NCBI RefSeq assembly: GCF_014269025.2
Contig: NZ_CP077094.1
Coordinates: 1,736,001 to 1,800,000, forward strand
Reading direction: 5' to 3'
Source of the DNA: Pseudomonas promysalinigenes
GTDB taxonomy: Bacteria; Pseudomonadota; Gammaproteobacteria; Pseudomonadales; Pseudomonadaceae
DNA length: 64,000 nucleotides
A program made the position numbers and the translations under genes. Below, one piece after another: positions 56,289 to 64,000 of this stretch. The notes under the pieces are model-generated. The model was not told the DNA's origin. It saw nothing but the letters and a program-made list of their open reading frames with translations, and did no database searches. Each line of letters opens with the position of its first letter. Position 1 is the first letter of the stretch.

Positions 56289-56301
56289 ATTCTTTTGTGC
56301 T

Positions 56302-56330
56302 TTGACTCTTCGCCACTAATTCGCTAGTTT
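56302..56330 (+). promoter_or_regulatory. Probable sigma70 promoter of the prp operon
   Basis: TTGACT (56302-56307) and TAGTTT (56325-56330), with a 17-base spacer, between the two operator candidates. Repressor bound at either site could block it. Confidence 0.55.
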
Positions 56331-56351
56331 CTGCTCAGGCTATTCGAAAGG

Positions 56352-56363
56352 TGTCGACAATAT
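56352..56363. promoter_or_regulatory. Operator candidate 2, overlapping the regulator start
   Basis: TGTCGACAATAT, the same 12-mer as at 56279, ends on the first two bases of the ATG at 56362. Binding here would also hide the start codon region. Confidence 0.58.
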
Positions 56364-57078
56364 GCTGGACCTATCCACCCCGATTCCGGCTGACTCGGAC
56401 GAAACGGAAACCTTGTCGGAGAACGTCTTTCGGCGCATCCAGGCGGCTATCGTCAAAGGCGACATCGCCCCTGGCAGTAAAATTTCCGAACCTGAGCTGG
56501 CCCGTACCTATGGCATCAGCCGCGGCCCGCTGCGTGAAGCGATACACCGTCTGGAGGGCCAGCGCCTGCTGGTGCGTGTACCCCATGTGGGCGCGCGGGT
56601 AGTGTCGCTGAGCCACGTCGAGCTGATCGAGCTGTACGAAATCCGCGAGTCCCTCGAGGGCATGGCTTGCCGCCTGGCGGCCGAGCGCATGAGCCAGGCT
56701 GACATCGACGAGCTACGCCGGGTGCTCGATACCCACGAGCGCGATGCTGCCTTTCAGGCTGGGCTAGGCTATTACCAGCAAGAAGGCGACTACGACTTCC
56801 ACTACCGGATCATTCACGGCAGTGGCAACCAGACGTTGGTAAAGATGCTCTGCGGTGAGTTGTACCAACTGGTGCGCATGTACCGCATCCAGTTTTCCGC
56901 CACGCCCAACCGCCCCCACCAGGCTTTTGCCGAACATCACCGCATCCTCGATGCCATCGAAGGCCGCGACGGCGAGCTGGCCGAACTCCTGATGCGCCGC
57001 CACATCGGTGCGTCCAAGCGCAATATCGAGCGTCACTACCTGGACGCCAACGACAATAGCCCACGAGGTGAGAAATGA
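56362..57078 (+). CDS. GntR/FadR-type regulator of the 2-methylcitrate operon
   Basis: A 238-residue regulator with an N-terminal winged HTH ([24 protein letters not shown], about residues 40-65) and a C-terminal FCD ligand domain with metal-binding-like histidines ([25 protein letters not shown]). It overlaps prpB by ATGA, so it is the first gene of the operon and is probably autoregulated through the two TGTCGACAATAT sites. In Pseudomonas a GntR-type protein takes the place of the sigma54-dependent PrpR of enteric bacteria. 2-methylcitrate as ligand is inferred. Confidence 0.9.
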   Translation: MLDLSTPIPADSDETETLSENVFRRIQAAIVKGDIAPGSKISEPELARTYGISRGPLREAIHRLEGQRLLVRVPHVGARVVSLSHVELIELYEIRESLEGMACRLAAERMSQADIDELRRVLDTHERDAAFQAGLGYYQQEGDYDFHYRIIHGSGNQTLVKMLCGELYQLVRMYRIQFSATPNRPHQAFAEHHRILDAIEGRDGELAELLMRRHIGASKRNIERHYLDANDNSPRGEK

Positions 57079-57965
57079 CTGTGAAGAGCACCCCCGGTCA
57101 GCGTTTTCGCGACGCCGTTGCCGCCGAGCACCCCTTGCAGGTGGTCGGTGCAATCAATGCCAACCATGCGTTGCTGGCCAAACGTGCCGGTTTCAAGGCC
57201 ATCTATCTGTCCGGAGGCGGGGTTGCCGCAGGCTCGCTCGGCCTACCAGACTTGGGTATCAGTGGGCTGGATGACGTGCTGACCGATGTACGCCGTATCA
57301 CCGACGTGTGCGATCTGCCCTTGCTGGTGGATGTCGACACCGGTTTCGGCGCTTCGGCCTTCAACGTTGCCCGCACCGTTCGGTCGATGTGCAAGTTCGG
57401 CGCGGCGGCCATTCATATCGAAGACCAGGTTGGCGCCAAGCGTTGCGGTCACCGGCCGAACAAGGAAATCGTCTCACAGCAGGAGATGGTCGACCGTATC
57501 AAGGCGGCGGTGGATGCGCGAAGCGACGACAGCTTTGTGATCATGGCGCGAACCGATGCCTTGGCAGTGGAAGGCCTGAACGCTGCGTTGGACCGCGCCG
57601 CTGCTTGCGTCGAAGCCGGGGCCGATATGATCTTCCCAGAGGCCATCACTGAGCTTTCGATGTACAAGACGTTCGCCGACCGAGTGAAGGCGCCGATTCT
57701 GGCCAACATCACCGAATTTGGCGCTACACCGCTTTACACCACCGAGGAACTGGCTTCGGTCGATGTATCGCTGGTGCTCTACCCGCTGTCGGCATTCCGC
57801 GCCATGAACAAGGCCGCCGAAAACGTTTACACCGCGCTGCGCCGCGATGGCACCCAGAAGAACGTGATCGACACCATGCAAACCCGCATGGAGCTCTACG
57901 ATGCCATCGGTTATCACGCCTTCGAACAGAGCCTCGATGCGTTGTTCGCCCAGAAAAAGGGCTGA
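57075..57965 (+). CDS. prpB: 2-methylisocitrate lyase PrpB
   Basis: A 296-residue isocitrate-lyase-type enzyme: [16 protein letters not shown] (about residue 41), DVDTGFG (about 83) and the KRCGH active-site loop (about 121). It splits 2-methylisocitrate into succinate and pyruvate, the last step of propionate catabolism. Length is normal. It is coupled to the regulator gene by a 4-nt overlap. Confidence 0.96.
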   Translation: MTVKSTPGQRFRDAVAAEHPLQVVGAINANHALLAKRAGFKAIYLSGGGVAAGSLGLPDLGISGLDDVLTDVRRITDVCDLPLLVDVDTGFGASAFNVARTVRSMCKFGAAAIHIEDQVGAKRCGHRPNKEIVSQQEMVDRIKAAVDARSDDSFVIMARTDALAVEGLNAALDRAAACVEAGADMIFPEAITELSMYKTFADRVKAPILANITEFGATPLYTTEELASVDVSLVLYPLSAFRAMNKAAENVYTALRRDGTQKNVIDTMQTRMELYDAIGYHAFEQSLDALFAQKKG

Positions 57966-58023
57966 GCAGCACCTGCCCAATCAGCCAAGATTTCCATAAC
58001 AAATTCAAGAAAGGAGAAACACC

Positions 58024-59151
58024 ATGGCCGAAGCAAAAGTACTCAGTGGTGCTGGCCTGCGTGGTCAGGTGGCCGGTCAGACCGCCTTGTCGACCGTGGG
58101 TCAGGCCGGTGCCGGCCTGACCTACCGTGGCTATGACGTGCGTGACCTGGCCGCCACTGCCGAGTTCGAGGAAGTCGCCTACCTGCTGCTGTACGGCGAA
58201 CTGCCGAGCCAGGCGGAACTTGCCGACTACAAGCACAAGCTCAAGGGCCTGCGTGACCTGCCGCAAGCGCTCAAGGAAGTGCTGGAGCGCATCCCGCGTG
58301 ATGCACACCCGATGGATGTGATGCGCACCGGTTGCTCGATGCTGGGCACCTTGGAGCCCGAACTGACCTTCGAAGCTCAGCGCGAGAAGACCGACCGCCT
58401 GCTGGCTGTGTTCCCTGCGGTGATGTGCTACTGGTATCGCTTCAGCCATCACGGCGTGCGTATCGATTGCAACAGCGATGAAGACACGCTGGGTGGCCAT
58501 TTCCTGCACCTGCTGCACGGCAAGCAACCGAGCGAGCTGCACGTCAAGGTCATGAACGTTTCGCTGATTCTGTACGCCGAGCACGAGTTCAACGCCTCCA
58601 CCTTCACCGCCCGTGTATGTGCCTCGACCTTGTCCGATCTCTACTCCTGCATCACCGCCGCCATCGGCGCTTTGCGCGGCCCGCTGCACGGGGGCGCCAA
58701 CGAAGCGGCAATGGAGCTGATCGAGCGCTTCCAGAGCCCGCAAGAGGCAACGGCTGAACTGCTGCGCATGCTGGAGCGCAAGGACAAGATCATGGGCTTC
58801 GGTCATGCGATCTACAAAGAATCCGACCCGCGTAATGAGGTGATCAAGGGCTGGGCGAAACAGCTGGCCGACGAAGTGGGTGACAAGGTGCTCTACCCGG
58901 TATCCGAGGCCATCGACAAGACCATGTGGGAGCAGAAGCGCCTGTTCCCCAATGCCGACTTCTACCATGCTTCGGCGTACCACTTCATGGGCATTCCAAC
59001 GAAGCTGTTCACCCCGATCTTCGTCTGCTCGCGTTTGACGGGTTGGGCCGCTCATGTGTTCGAGCAGCGCGCCAACAACCGCATCATTCGCCCAAGCGCC
59101 GAGTACGTCGGCGTCGAGCAGCGCCAGTTCGTGCCGATCGAACAGCGCTGA
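58024..59151 (+). CDS. prpC: 2-methylcitrate synthase PrpC
   Basis: A 375-residue citrate-synthase-family enzyme joining propionyl-CoA and oxaloacetate. Motifs are GLTYRGYDVRDLAA (about residue 31), the catalytic histidine in LHGGANEAAM (about 221), GFGHAIYK (about 260) and the late aspartate region NADFYHASAYHF (about 310). AAGGAGA lies a few bases before the ATG. 58 bp after prpB. Confidence 0.96.
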   Translation: MAEAKVLSGAGLRGQVAGQTALSTVGQAGAGLTYRGYDVRDLAATAEFEEVAYLLLYGELPSQAELADYKHKLKGLRDLPQALKEVLERIPRDAHPMDVMRTGCSMLGTLEPELTFEAQREKTDRLLAVFPAVMCYWYRFSHHGVRIDCNSDEDTLGGHFLHLLHGKQPSELHVKVMNVSLILYAEHEFNASTFTARVCASTLSDLYSCITAAIGALRGPLHGGANEAAMELIERFQSPQEATAELLRMLERKDKIMGFGHAIYKESDPRNEVIKGWAKQLADEVGDKVLYPVSEAIDKTMWEQKRLFPNADFYHASAYHFMGIPTKLFTPIFVCSRLTGWAAHVFEQRANNRIIRPSAEYVGVEQRQFVPIEQR

Positions 59152-59227
59152 AATAGACAAAGAGAGCCGACCCGTTTCCCCAGTGGAGGCGGGCGAGCCT
59201 TGCGAACCCTGTGACCGAGCCCGAATG

Positions 59228-61816
59228 ATGAACACTGCATACCGCAAGAACCTGCCAGGCACAGCCCTGGACTACTTCGATGCCCGCGCTGCCGTCGAGG
59301 CCATCAAGCCCGGTGCTTACGACAGCCTGCCCTACACCTCCCGCGTACTTGCCGAAAACCTGGTGCGTCGCTGCGACCCGGCCACCCTCGATGCCTCCTT
59401 GGGCCAACTGATCGAGCGCAAGCGCGATCTGGACTTCCCTTGGTTCCCAGCCCGGGTGGTGTGCCATGACATCCTTGGCCAGACTGCCTTGGTCGACCTC
59501 GCGGGCCTGCGCGATGCCATCGCCGATAGAGGCGGTGACCCGGCCAAGGTCAACCCGGTGGTACCGGTGCAATTGATCGTCGACCACTCCTTGGCGGTCG
59601 AGTGCGGCGGGTATGTTCCAGAAGCGTTCGAAAAGAACCGCGCCATTGAAGACCGGCGCAACGAAGACCGCTTCCATTTCATCAACTGGACCAAGAAAGC
59701 CTTCAAGAACGTCGACGTGATCCAGCCCGGTAACGGCATCATGCACCAGATCAACCTGGAGAATATGTCGCCGGTGATCCACAGTGAAGGGGGCGTTGCC
59801 TACCCCGATACCTGTGTCGGCACCGACAGCCACACTCCGCATGTCGATGCCTTGGGGGTAATCGCCATCGGTGTGGGCGGCCTGGAAGCGGAAAACGTCA
59901 TGCTCGGCCGTGCCTCGTGGATGCGCCTGCCGGAAATCGTTGGCGTCGAGCTGACCGGCAGGCTGGCGCCTAGCATCACGGCCACTGACCTGGTGCTGGC
60001 TTTGACCGAATTCCTGCGTAAACAGAAAGTCGTCGGTGCTTACCTAGAATTCCATGGCGAGGGTGCGCGAGCCCTGACCTTGGGCGACCGCGCCACCATC
60101 TCCAACATGGCACCTGAGTACGGCGCTACGGCCGCGATGTTCGCCATCGATCAGCAAACCATCGACTACCTCAAGCTGACCGGTCGCGATGACCAGCAGG
60201 TACAGTTGGTGGAAACCTACGCCAAGGTCGCCGGCCTATGGGCTGACAGCCTGACCTGCGCGCAGTACGAACGCACGCTGAGCTTCGACCTGTCGAGCGT
60301 GGTCCGCAACATGGCCGGCCCGTCCAACCCCCATGCTCGTGTTGCTACCAGTGACCTGGCGGCCAAGGGCATCGCGGGTGCCTGGGAGCAAGTGCCTGGG
60401 CAAATGCCAGACGGCGCAGTGATCATCGCCGCCATTACCAGTTGCACCAACACCAGCAACCCGCGCAACGTGATCGCCGCAGGCCTGCTGGCGCGAAACG
60501 CCAACAGGCTCGGGCTCACTCGCAAGCCTTGGGTCAAATCGTCCCTGGCCCCGGGCTCCAAGGCCGTGCAGCTGTATCTGGAGGAGGCGGGGTTGGAGCG
60601 CGAACTGGAGCAGCTAGGGTTTGGGATCGTCGCCTTTGCCTGCACCACGTGCAACGGGATGTCCGGGGCGCTGGACCCGCTGATCCAGCAGGAGATCATC
60701 GACCGCGACCTGTACGCCACTGCTGTGCTGTCGGGTAACCGCAACTTCGATGGGCGTATCCACCCGTATGCCAAGCAGGCGTTCCTGGCTTCGCCCCCTC
60801 TGGTAGTGGCCTACGCGATTGCCGGCACCATTCGCTTCGACATCGAAAAGGATGTGTTGGGGGTGGTCGACGGCAAGCCAATCCGCCTCAAGGATATATG
60901 GCCCAGCGACGAAGAAATCGACGCCGTTGTGCGCGCGGCGGTCAAGCCTGAGCAATTTCGCAAGGTCTACATTCCGATGTTCGCCATCGAGGAGGACCGC
61001 GGGCCGAAAGTGGCCCCGCTTTACCAGTGGCGCCCTATGAGCACCTACATCCGTCGCCCGCCCTATTGGGAAGGTGCGCTGGCCGGTGAGCGCACCCTGC
61101 GCGGCATGCGCCCCCTGGCGGTACTGCCGGACAACATCACCACCGATCACCTGTCGCCATCCAACGCCATTCTGCTCGACAGCGCCGCGGGTGAATACCT
61201 GGCGAAGATGGGCTTGCCAGAGGAAGACTTCAACTCCTACGCCACGCATCGTGGCGACCATCTGACCGCCCAGCGGGCAACCTTCGCCAACCCCAAGCTG
61301 TTCAATGAGATGGTGCGCAACGACGACGGCAGCGTCAGGCAAGGTTCACTGGCGCGCATCGAGCCGGAAGGCAAGGTGACGCGTATGTGGGAGGCCATCG
61401 AAACCTACATGCAGCGCAAGCAGCCGTTGATCATCGTCGCCGGCGGCGATTATGGCCAAGGTTCGTCCCGTGACTGGGCGGCCAAGGGCGTGCGCCTGGC
61501 CGGTGTCGAAGCCATCGTCGCCGAGGGCTTCGAACGCATTCACCGTACCAACCTGGTGGGCATGGGCGTATTGCCGCTGGAATTCCAACCGGGCACCGAC
61601 CGTAAGACCCTTGGATTAGATGGTAGTGAAACCTACGACGTGCTCGGCCAGCGCACGCCGCGGGCGACGCTGACCCTGGTGGTGACGCGGCGTGATGGTG
61701 AGCGGGTCGAGGTGCCGGTGACCTGCCGCCTGGACACCGCTGAGGAAGTGTCGATCTACGAAGCCGGCGGGGTGCTTCAGCGCTTTGCCCAGGACTTCCT
61801 CGAAGCGACCGCTTGA
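59228..61816 (+). CDS. acnD: Fe/S-dependent 2-methylisocitrate dehydratase AcnD
   Basis: An 862-residue aconitase-like dehydratase beginning MNTAYRKNLPGTALDYFD. It has CVGTDSHTPH (about residue 196), cysteine ligands of the [4Fe-4S] cluster in TSCTNTSNP (about 410) and CTTCNGMSG (about 475), and the swivel domain DYGQGSSRDWAAKG (about 740). It converts 2-methylcitrate to 2-methyl-cis-aconitate and works with PrpF. An adjoining ATG at 59225 is an equal start; the open frame back to 59054 overlaps prpC and is rejected. Confidence 0.95.
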   Translation: MNTAYRKNLPGTALDYFDARAAVEAIKPGAYDSLPYTSRVLAENLVRRCDPATLDASLGQLIERKRDLDFPWFPARVVCHDILGQTALVDLAGLRDAIADRGGDPAKVNPVVPVQLIVDHSLAVECGGYVPEAFEKNRAIEDRRNEDRFHFINWTKKAFKNVDVIQPGNGIMHQINLENMSPVIHSEGGVAYPDTCVGTDSHTPHVDALGVIAIGVGGLEAENVMLGRASWMRLPEIVGVELTGRLAPSITATDLVLALTEFLRKQKVVGAYLEFHGEGARALTLGDRATISNMAPEYGATAAMFAIDQQTIDYLKLTGRDDQQVQLVETYAKVAGLWADSLTCAQYERTLSFDLSSVVRNMAGPSNPHARVATSDLAAKGIAGAWEQVPGQMPDGAVIIAAITSCTNTSNPRNVIAAGLLARNANRLGLTRKPWVKSSLAPGSKAVQLYLEEAGLERELEQLGFGIVAFACTTCNGMSGALDPLIQQEIIDRDLYATAVLSGNRNFDGRIHPYAKQAFLASPPLVVAYAIAGTIRFDIEKDVLGVVDGKPIRLKDIWPSDEEIDAVVRAAVKPEQFRKVYIPMFAIEEDRGPKVAPLYQWRPMSTYIRRPPYWEGALAGERTLRGMRPLAVLPDNITTDHLSPSNAILLDSAAGEYLAKMGLPEEDFNSYATHRGDHLTAQRATFANPKLFNEMVRNDDGSVRQGSLARIEPEGKVTRMWEAIETYMQRKQPLIIVAGGDYGQGSSRDWAAKGVRLAGVEAIVAEGFERIHRTNLVGMGVLPLEFQPGTDRKTLGLDGSETYDVLGQRTPRATLTLVVTRRDGERVEVPVTCRLDTAEEVSIYEAGGVLQRFAQDFLEATA

Positions 61817-61829
61817 ACAGGACATGAAT

Positions 61830-63020
61830 ATGGCACATCCAGCGCAAGTGAAGATTCCTGCTACTTACATTCGTGGCGGTACCAGCAAGGGCGTATTCTT
61901 CCGTCTGCAAGACCTTCCTGAGGTGGCTCAGGTCCCAGGCCCGGCCCGCGACGCGCTGCTGTTGCGGGTGATCGGCAGCCCCGACCCTTATGCCAAGCAG
62001 ATCGATGGCATGGGCGGCGCCACCTCCAGTACCAGCAAGACGGTGATCCTGTCCAAGAGCATCAAGCCTGGCCATGACGTCGACTATCTGTTCGGCCAGG
62101 TCGCTATCGACAAGGCCTTCGTCGACTGGAGCGGCAACTGTGGCAACCTCTCGGCGGCGGTGGGCTCGTTCGCCATCAGCAATGGGCTGGTCGACCCTGC
62201 GTGTGTTCCGCGCAATGGTCTGGCCACTGTGCGTATCTGGCAGGCTAACATCGGCAAGACCATCATCGCCCATGTGCCGATCACCGAAGGCCAAGTGCAG
62301 GAAACCGGTGATTTCGAGCTCGACGGGGTGACCTTTCCGGCGGCCGAAGTGCAGCTCGAGTTTCTTGACCCGGCCGCCGACGAGGAGGGTGACGCTGGTG
62401 CGATGTTTCCTACCGGCAACCTTGTGGACGATCTGGAGGTGCCCGGCGTCGGTACCTTCAAGGCAACCCTGATCAATGCCGGTATCCCAACCGTGTTCGT
62501 CAATGCCGCCGACATCGGTTACACCGGTACGGAATTGCAGGATGCGATCAACGGCGACCCTCAAGCGCTGCAGCGTTTCGAGACCATCCGCGCTTATGGC
62601 GCAGTGCGCATGGGCCTGATCGAGCACATTGACCAGGCAGCGGGGCGGCAGCACACCCCGAAGGTGGCCTTCGTCGCGCCCCCTGCCGCCTACATAGCCT
62701 CCAGTGGCAAGGCGGTTGAGGCCGGTGACATCGACTTGCTAGTGCGGGCGTTGTCCATGGGTAAGCTGCACCACGCGATGATGGGCACCGCAGCGGTTGC
62801 CATCGGTACTGCCGCCGCCATTCCAGGTACGCTGGTCAACCTCGCTGCAGGCGGCGGCGAGCGCAGCGCCGTGCGTTTCGGCCACCCGTCCGGCACCTTG
62901 CGGGTGGGGGCCCAAGCGCGCCAGGTAGATGGCCAGTGGACGGTGACCAAGGCGATCATGAGCCGCAGTGCTCGGGTGTTGATGGAGGGCTGGGTTCGCG
63001 TGCCTGGCGATAGCTTCTAA
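61830..63020 (+). CDS. prpF: 2-methylaconitate cis-trans isomerase PrpF
   Basis: A 396-residue PrpF with YIRGGTSKGVFF (about residue 11), SGNCGNLSAAVG (about 104, with the catalytic cysteine), and AGIPTVFVNA. It isomerises the AcnD product so it can be hydrated. AGGAC lies eight bases before the ATG at 61830; ATG 61824 is an alternative. Final gene of the operon, followed by a terminator. Confidence 0.95.
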   Translation: MAHPAQVKIPATYIRGGTSKGVFFRLQDLPEVAQVPGPARDALLLRVIGSPDPYAKQIDGMGGATSSTSKTVILSKSIKPGHDVDYLFGQVAIDKAFVDWSGNCGNLSAAVGSFAISNGLVDPACVPRNGLATVRIWQANIGKTIIAHVPITEGQVQETGDFELDGVTFPAAEVQLEFLDPAADEEGDAGAMFPTGNLVDDLEVPGVGTFKATLINAGIPTVFVNAADIGYTGTELQDAINGDPQALQRFETIRAYGAVRMGLIEHIDQAAGRQHTPKVAFVAPPAAYIASSGKAVEAGDIDLLVRALSMGKLHHAMMGTAAVAIGTAAAIPGTLVNLAAGGGERSAVRFGHPSGTLRVGAQARQVDGQWTVTKAIMSRSARVLMEGWVRVPGDSF

Positions 63021-63112
63021 GGGATCGCGGGTAAGCCGCGACCTGCCCTTGCCAAGCGTCAGCAATGCTGGTGCTTACGCGGGTGACCCGCGAAACGGGC
63101 AGGCTAAACGAA

Positions 63113-63139
63113 AAAACCCCGGCATTGCGCCGGGGTTTT
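63113..63139. terminator. Bidirectional terminator, prpF and acnB
   Basis: AAAACCCCGGC and GCCGGGGTTTT surround a 5-base loop, between the convergent prpF and acnB genes. T-runs on both strands. Confidence 0.92.
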
Positions 63140-63161
63140 CTTTTACAGCGTATTGCTCAGC

Positions 63162-64000
63162 TTATGCCTGGACCACCGGGATCTTGGCGTTGGCTGCTGC
63201 TTCGCGGAACTCGGCGATCTGGTCGAAGCTCAGGTAGCGGTACACGTCGGCAGCCATGCTGTCGATGTCTTTGGCGTACTGCATGTACTCTTCGACGGTA
63301 GGCAGTTTGCCGATGATCGAGGCGACCGCCGCCAGCTCGGCCGAGGCCAGGTACACGTTGGTAGCGTCACCCAGACGGTTCGGGAAGTTACGGGTCGAGG
63401 TGGATACCACGGTCGAACCGGTCTGCACACGTGCCTGGTTACCCATGCACAGCGAGCAGCCTGGCATTTCCATGCGCGCACCGGCCTTGCCGTAGATACC
63501 GTAGTAGCCTTCTTCGGTCAGCTGGTGAGCGTCCATCTTGGTTGGCGGGGCCAGCCACAGACGAGTGGGGATACCGCCCTTGACCTTCTCCAGCAGCTTG
63601 CCGGCAGCGCGGAAGTGGCCGATGTTGGTCATGCACGAGCCGATGAACACTTCGTCGATCTTCTCGCCCTGTACCGAAGACAGCAGACGGGCATCGTCCG
63701 GGTCGTTCGGCGCGCAGAGCACAGGCTCCTTGACGTCGGCCAGGTCGATTTCGATGATCTCGGCGTATTCGGCATCGGCATCTGCCGACAGCAGCTCTGG
63801 CTTGGCCAGCCAGGCTTCCATGGCCTGAGCGCGACGCTCAAGGGTGCGGGCATCGCCGTAGCCTTCGCCGATCATCCAGCGCAGCAGGGTGATGTTCGAC
63901 TGCAGGTACTCGGCGATGGCCTTCTCTGGCAGTTTGATGGTGCAGCCGGCAGCGGAGCGCTCAGCCGAAGCGTCGGACAGCTCGAAGGCTTGTTCGACGG
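63162..64000 (-). CDS. acnB: Aconitate hydratase B, C-terminal part (partial)
   Basis: The last 279 codons of AcnB; the gene continues past the right edge. It shows SNITLLRWMIGEGYGDART, the cluster cysteines in IGSCMTNIGHF and PGCSLCMGNQ, and the late STRNFPNRLGDATNVY region. AcnB is the main TCA-cycle aconitase and may also hydrate 2-methyl-cis-aconitate in the methylcitrate cycle. It is convergent with prpF. Confidence 0.96.
   Translation of the reverse strand, partial: VEQAFELSDASAERSAAGCTIKLPEKAIAEYLQSNITLLRWMIGEGYGDARTLERRAQAMEAWLAKPELLSADADAEYAEIIEIDLADVKEPVLCAPNDPDDARLLSSVQGEKIDEVFIGSCMTNIGHFRAAGKLLEKVKGGIPTRLWLAPPTKMDAHQLTEEGYYGIYGKAGARMEMPGCSLCMGNQARVQTGSTVVSTSTRNFPNRLGDATNVYLASAELAAVASIIGKLPTVEEYMQYAKDIDSMAADVYRYLSFDQIAEFREAAANAKIPVVQA

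Noticed and set aside
57724..59262. 512-aa minus-strand frame
   Set aside because: Antisense to prpC, prpB and the start of acnD, all clear genes. Long shadow frames are common in GC-rich Pseudomonas DNA.
61431..62654. 407-aa minus-strand frame
   Set aside because: Antisense to acnD and prpF; composition is typical of a shadow.

Overview
The window comes from a Pseudomonas, most likely of the P. putida group. The right third carries a recognisable Pseudomonas core set (tesA, oprI, cysB, cysH, pabB, and prpB-prpC-acnD-prpF next to acnB) in GC-rich sequence. Positions 1 to about 39,789 are a genomic island of more mixed and lower-GC composition. Its left end lies outside the window.

Island, left to right. 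Positions 1-1,098 (minus strand) hold a CBASS-like pair, a CD-NTase start and a SLATT membrane effector, preceded by a DUF3892-like gene. Positions 1,416-8,283 hold a large UvrD/HelD-type helicase and then a Gabija-like pair (OLD/TOPRIM ATPase-nuclease plus UvrD helicase). Positions 8,284-13,382 are a scar zone. It has an exonuclease remnant, an IS66 element with a perfect 8-bp target duplication and an acetyltransferase passenger gene, a truncated membrane-protein gene, and an IS3-family (IS51-type) element. Positions 13,391-26,797 are mostly unnamed cargo: a two-gene unit, a frameshifted DUF4365 gene, an XRE regulator, a DUF6957 gene, an orphan RES-Xre antitoxin with the tail of a lost RES toxin, a phosphoesterase, a HEPN-like protein divergent from a full RES toxin, a papain-like protease, and a coupled three-gene membrane-protein operon. 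Positions 27,267-30,934 hold a DUF900 hydrolase, a frameshifted AbiH, a membrane protein and a complete greB.

Positions 31,231-37,663 carry what I read as a gamma-mobile-trio (GMT) module: GmtX, the repeat-rich integrase GmtZ and the recombinase GmtY, plus an undescribed 51-residue ORF between gmtZ and gmtY. A PD-(D/E)XK-like gene lies beyond gmtY. The island stops inside a chromosomal greB. The last 110 codons of the native greB resume at 39,790, while the island carries its own intact but diverged greB at 30,452-30,934. The simplest reading is a GMT element that inserted into greB and brought a replacement.

Core, 39,790-64,000. This contains an ABC exporter (YbbAP type), the esterase TesA, an L,D-transpeptidase beside the lipoprotein OprI, DAHP synthase, a PanE-like reductase, a universal stress protein, CysB and CysH (sulfur assimilation) and PabB (folate). 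It also contains a three-gene peptide-modification operon (ATP-grasp ligase, inactive transglutaminase/7TM protein, retropepsin-like protease). The 2-methylcitrate operon for propionate catabolism sits behind its GntR-type regulator, which has two copies of a TGTCGACAATAT operator candidate. acnB runs off the right edge. I saw no tRNA, rRNA or CRISPR array.
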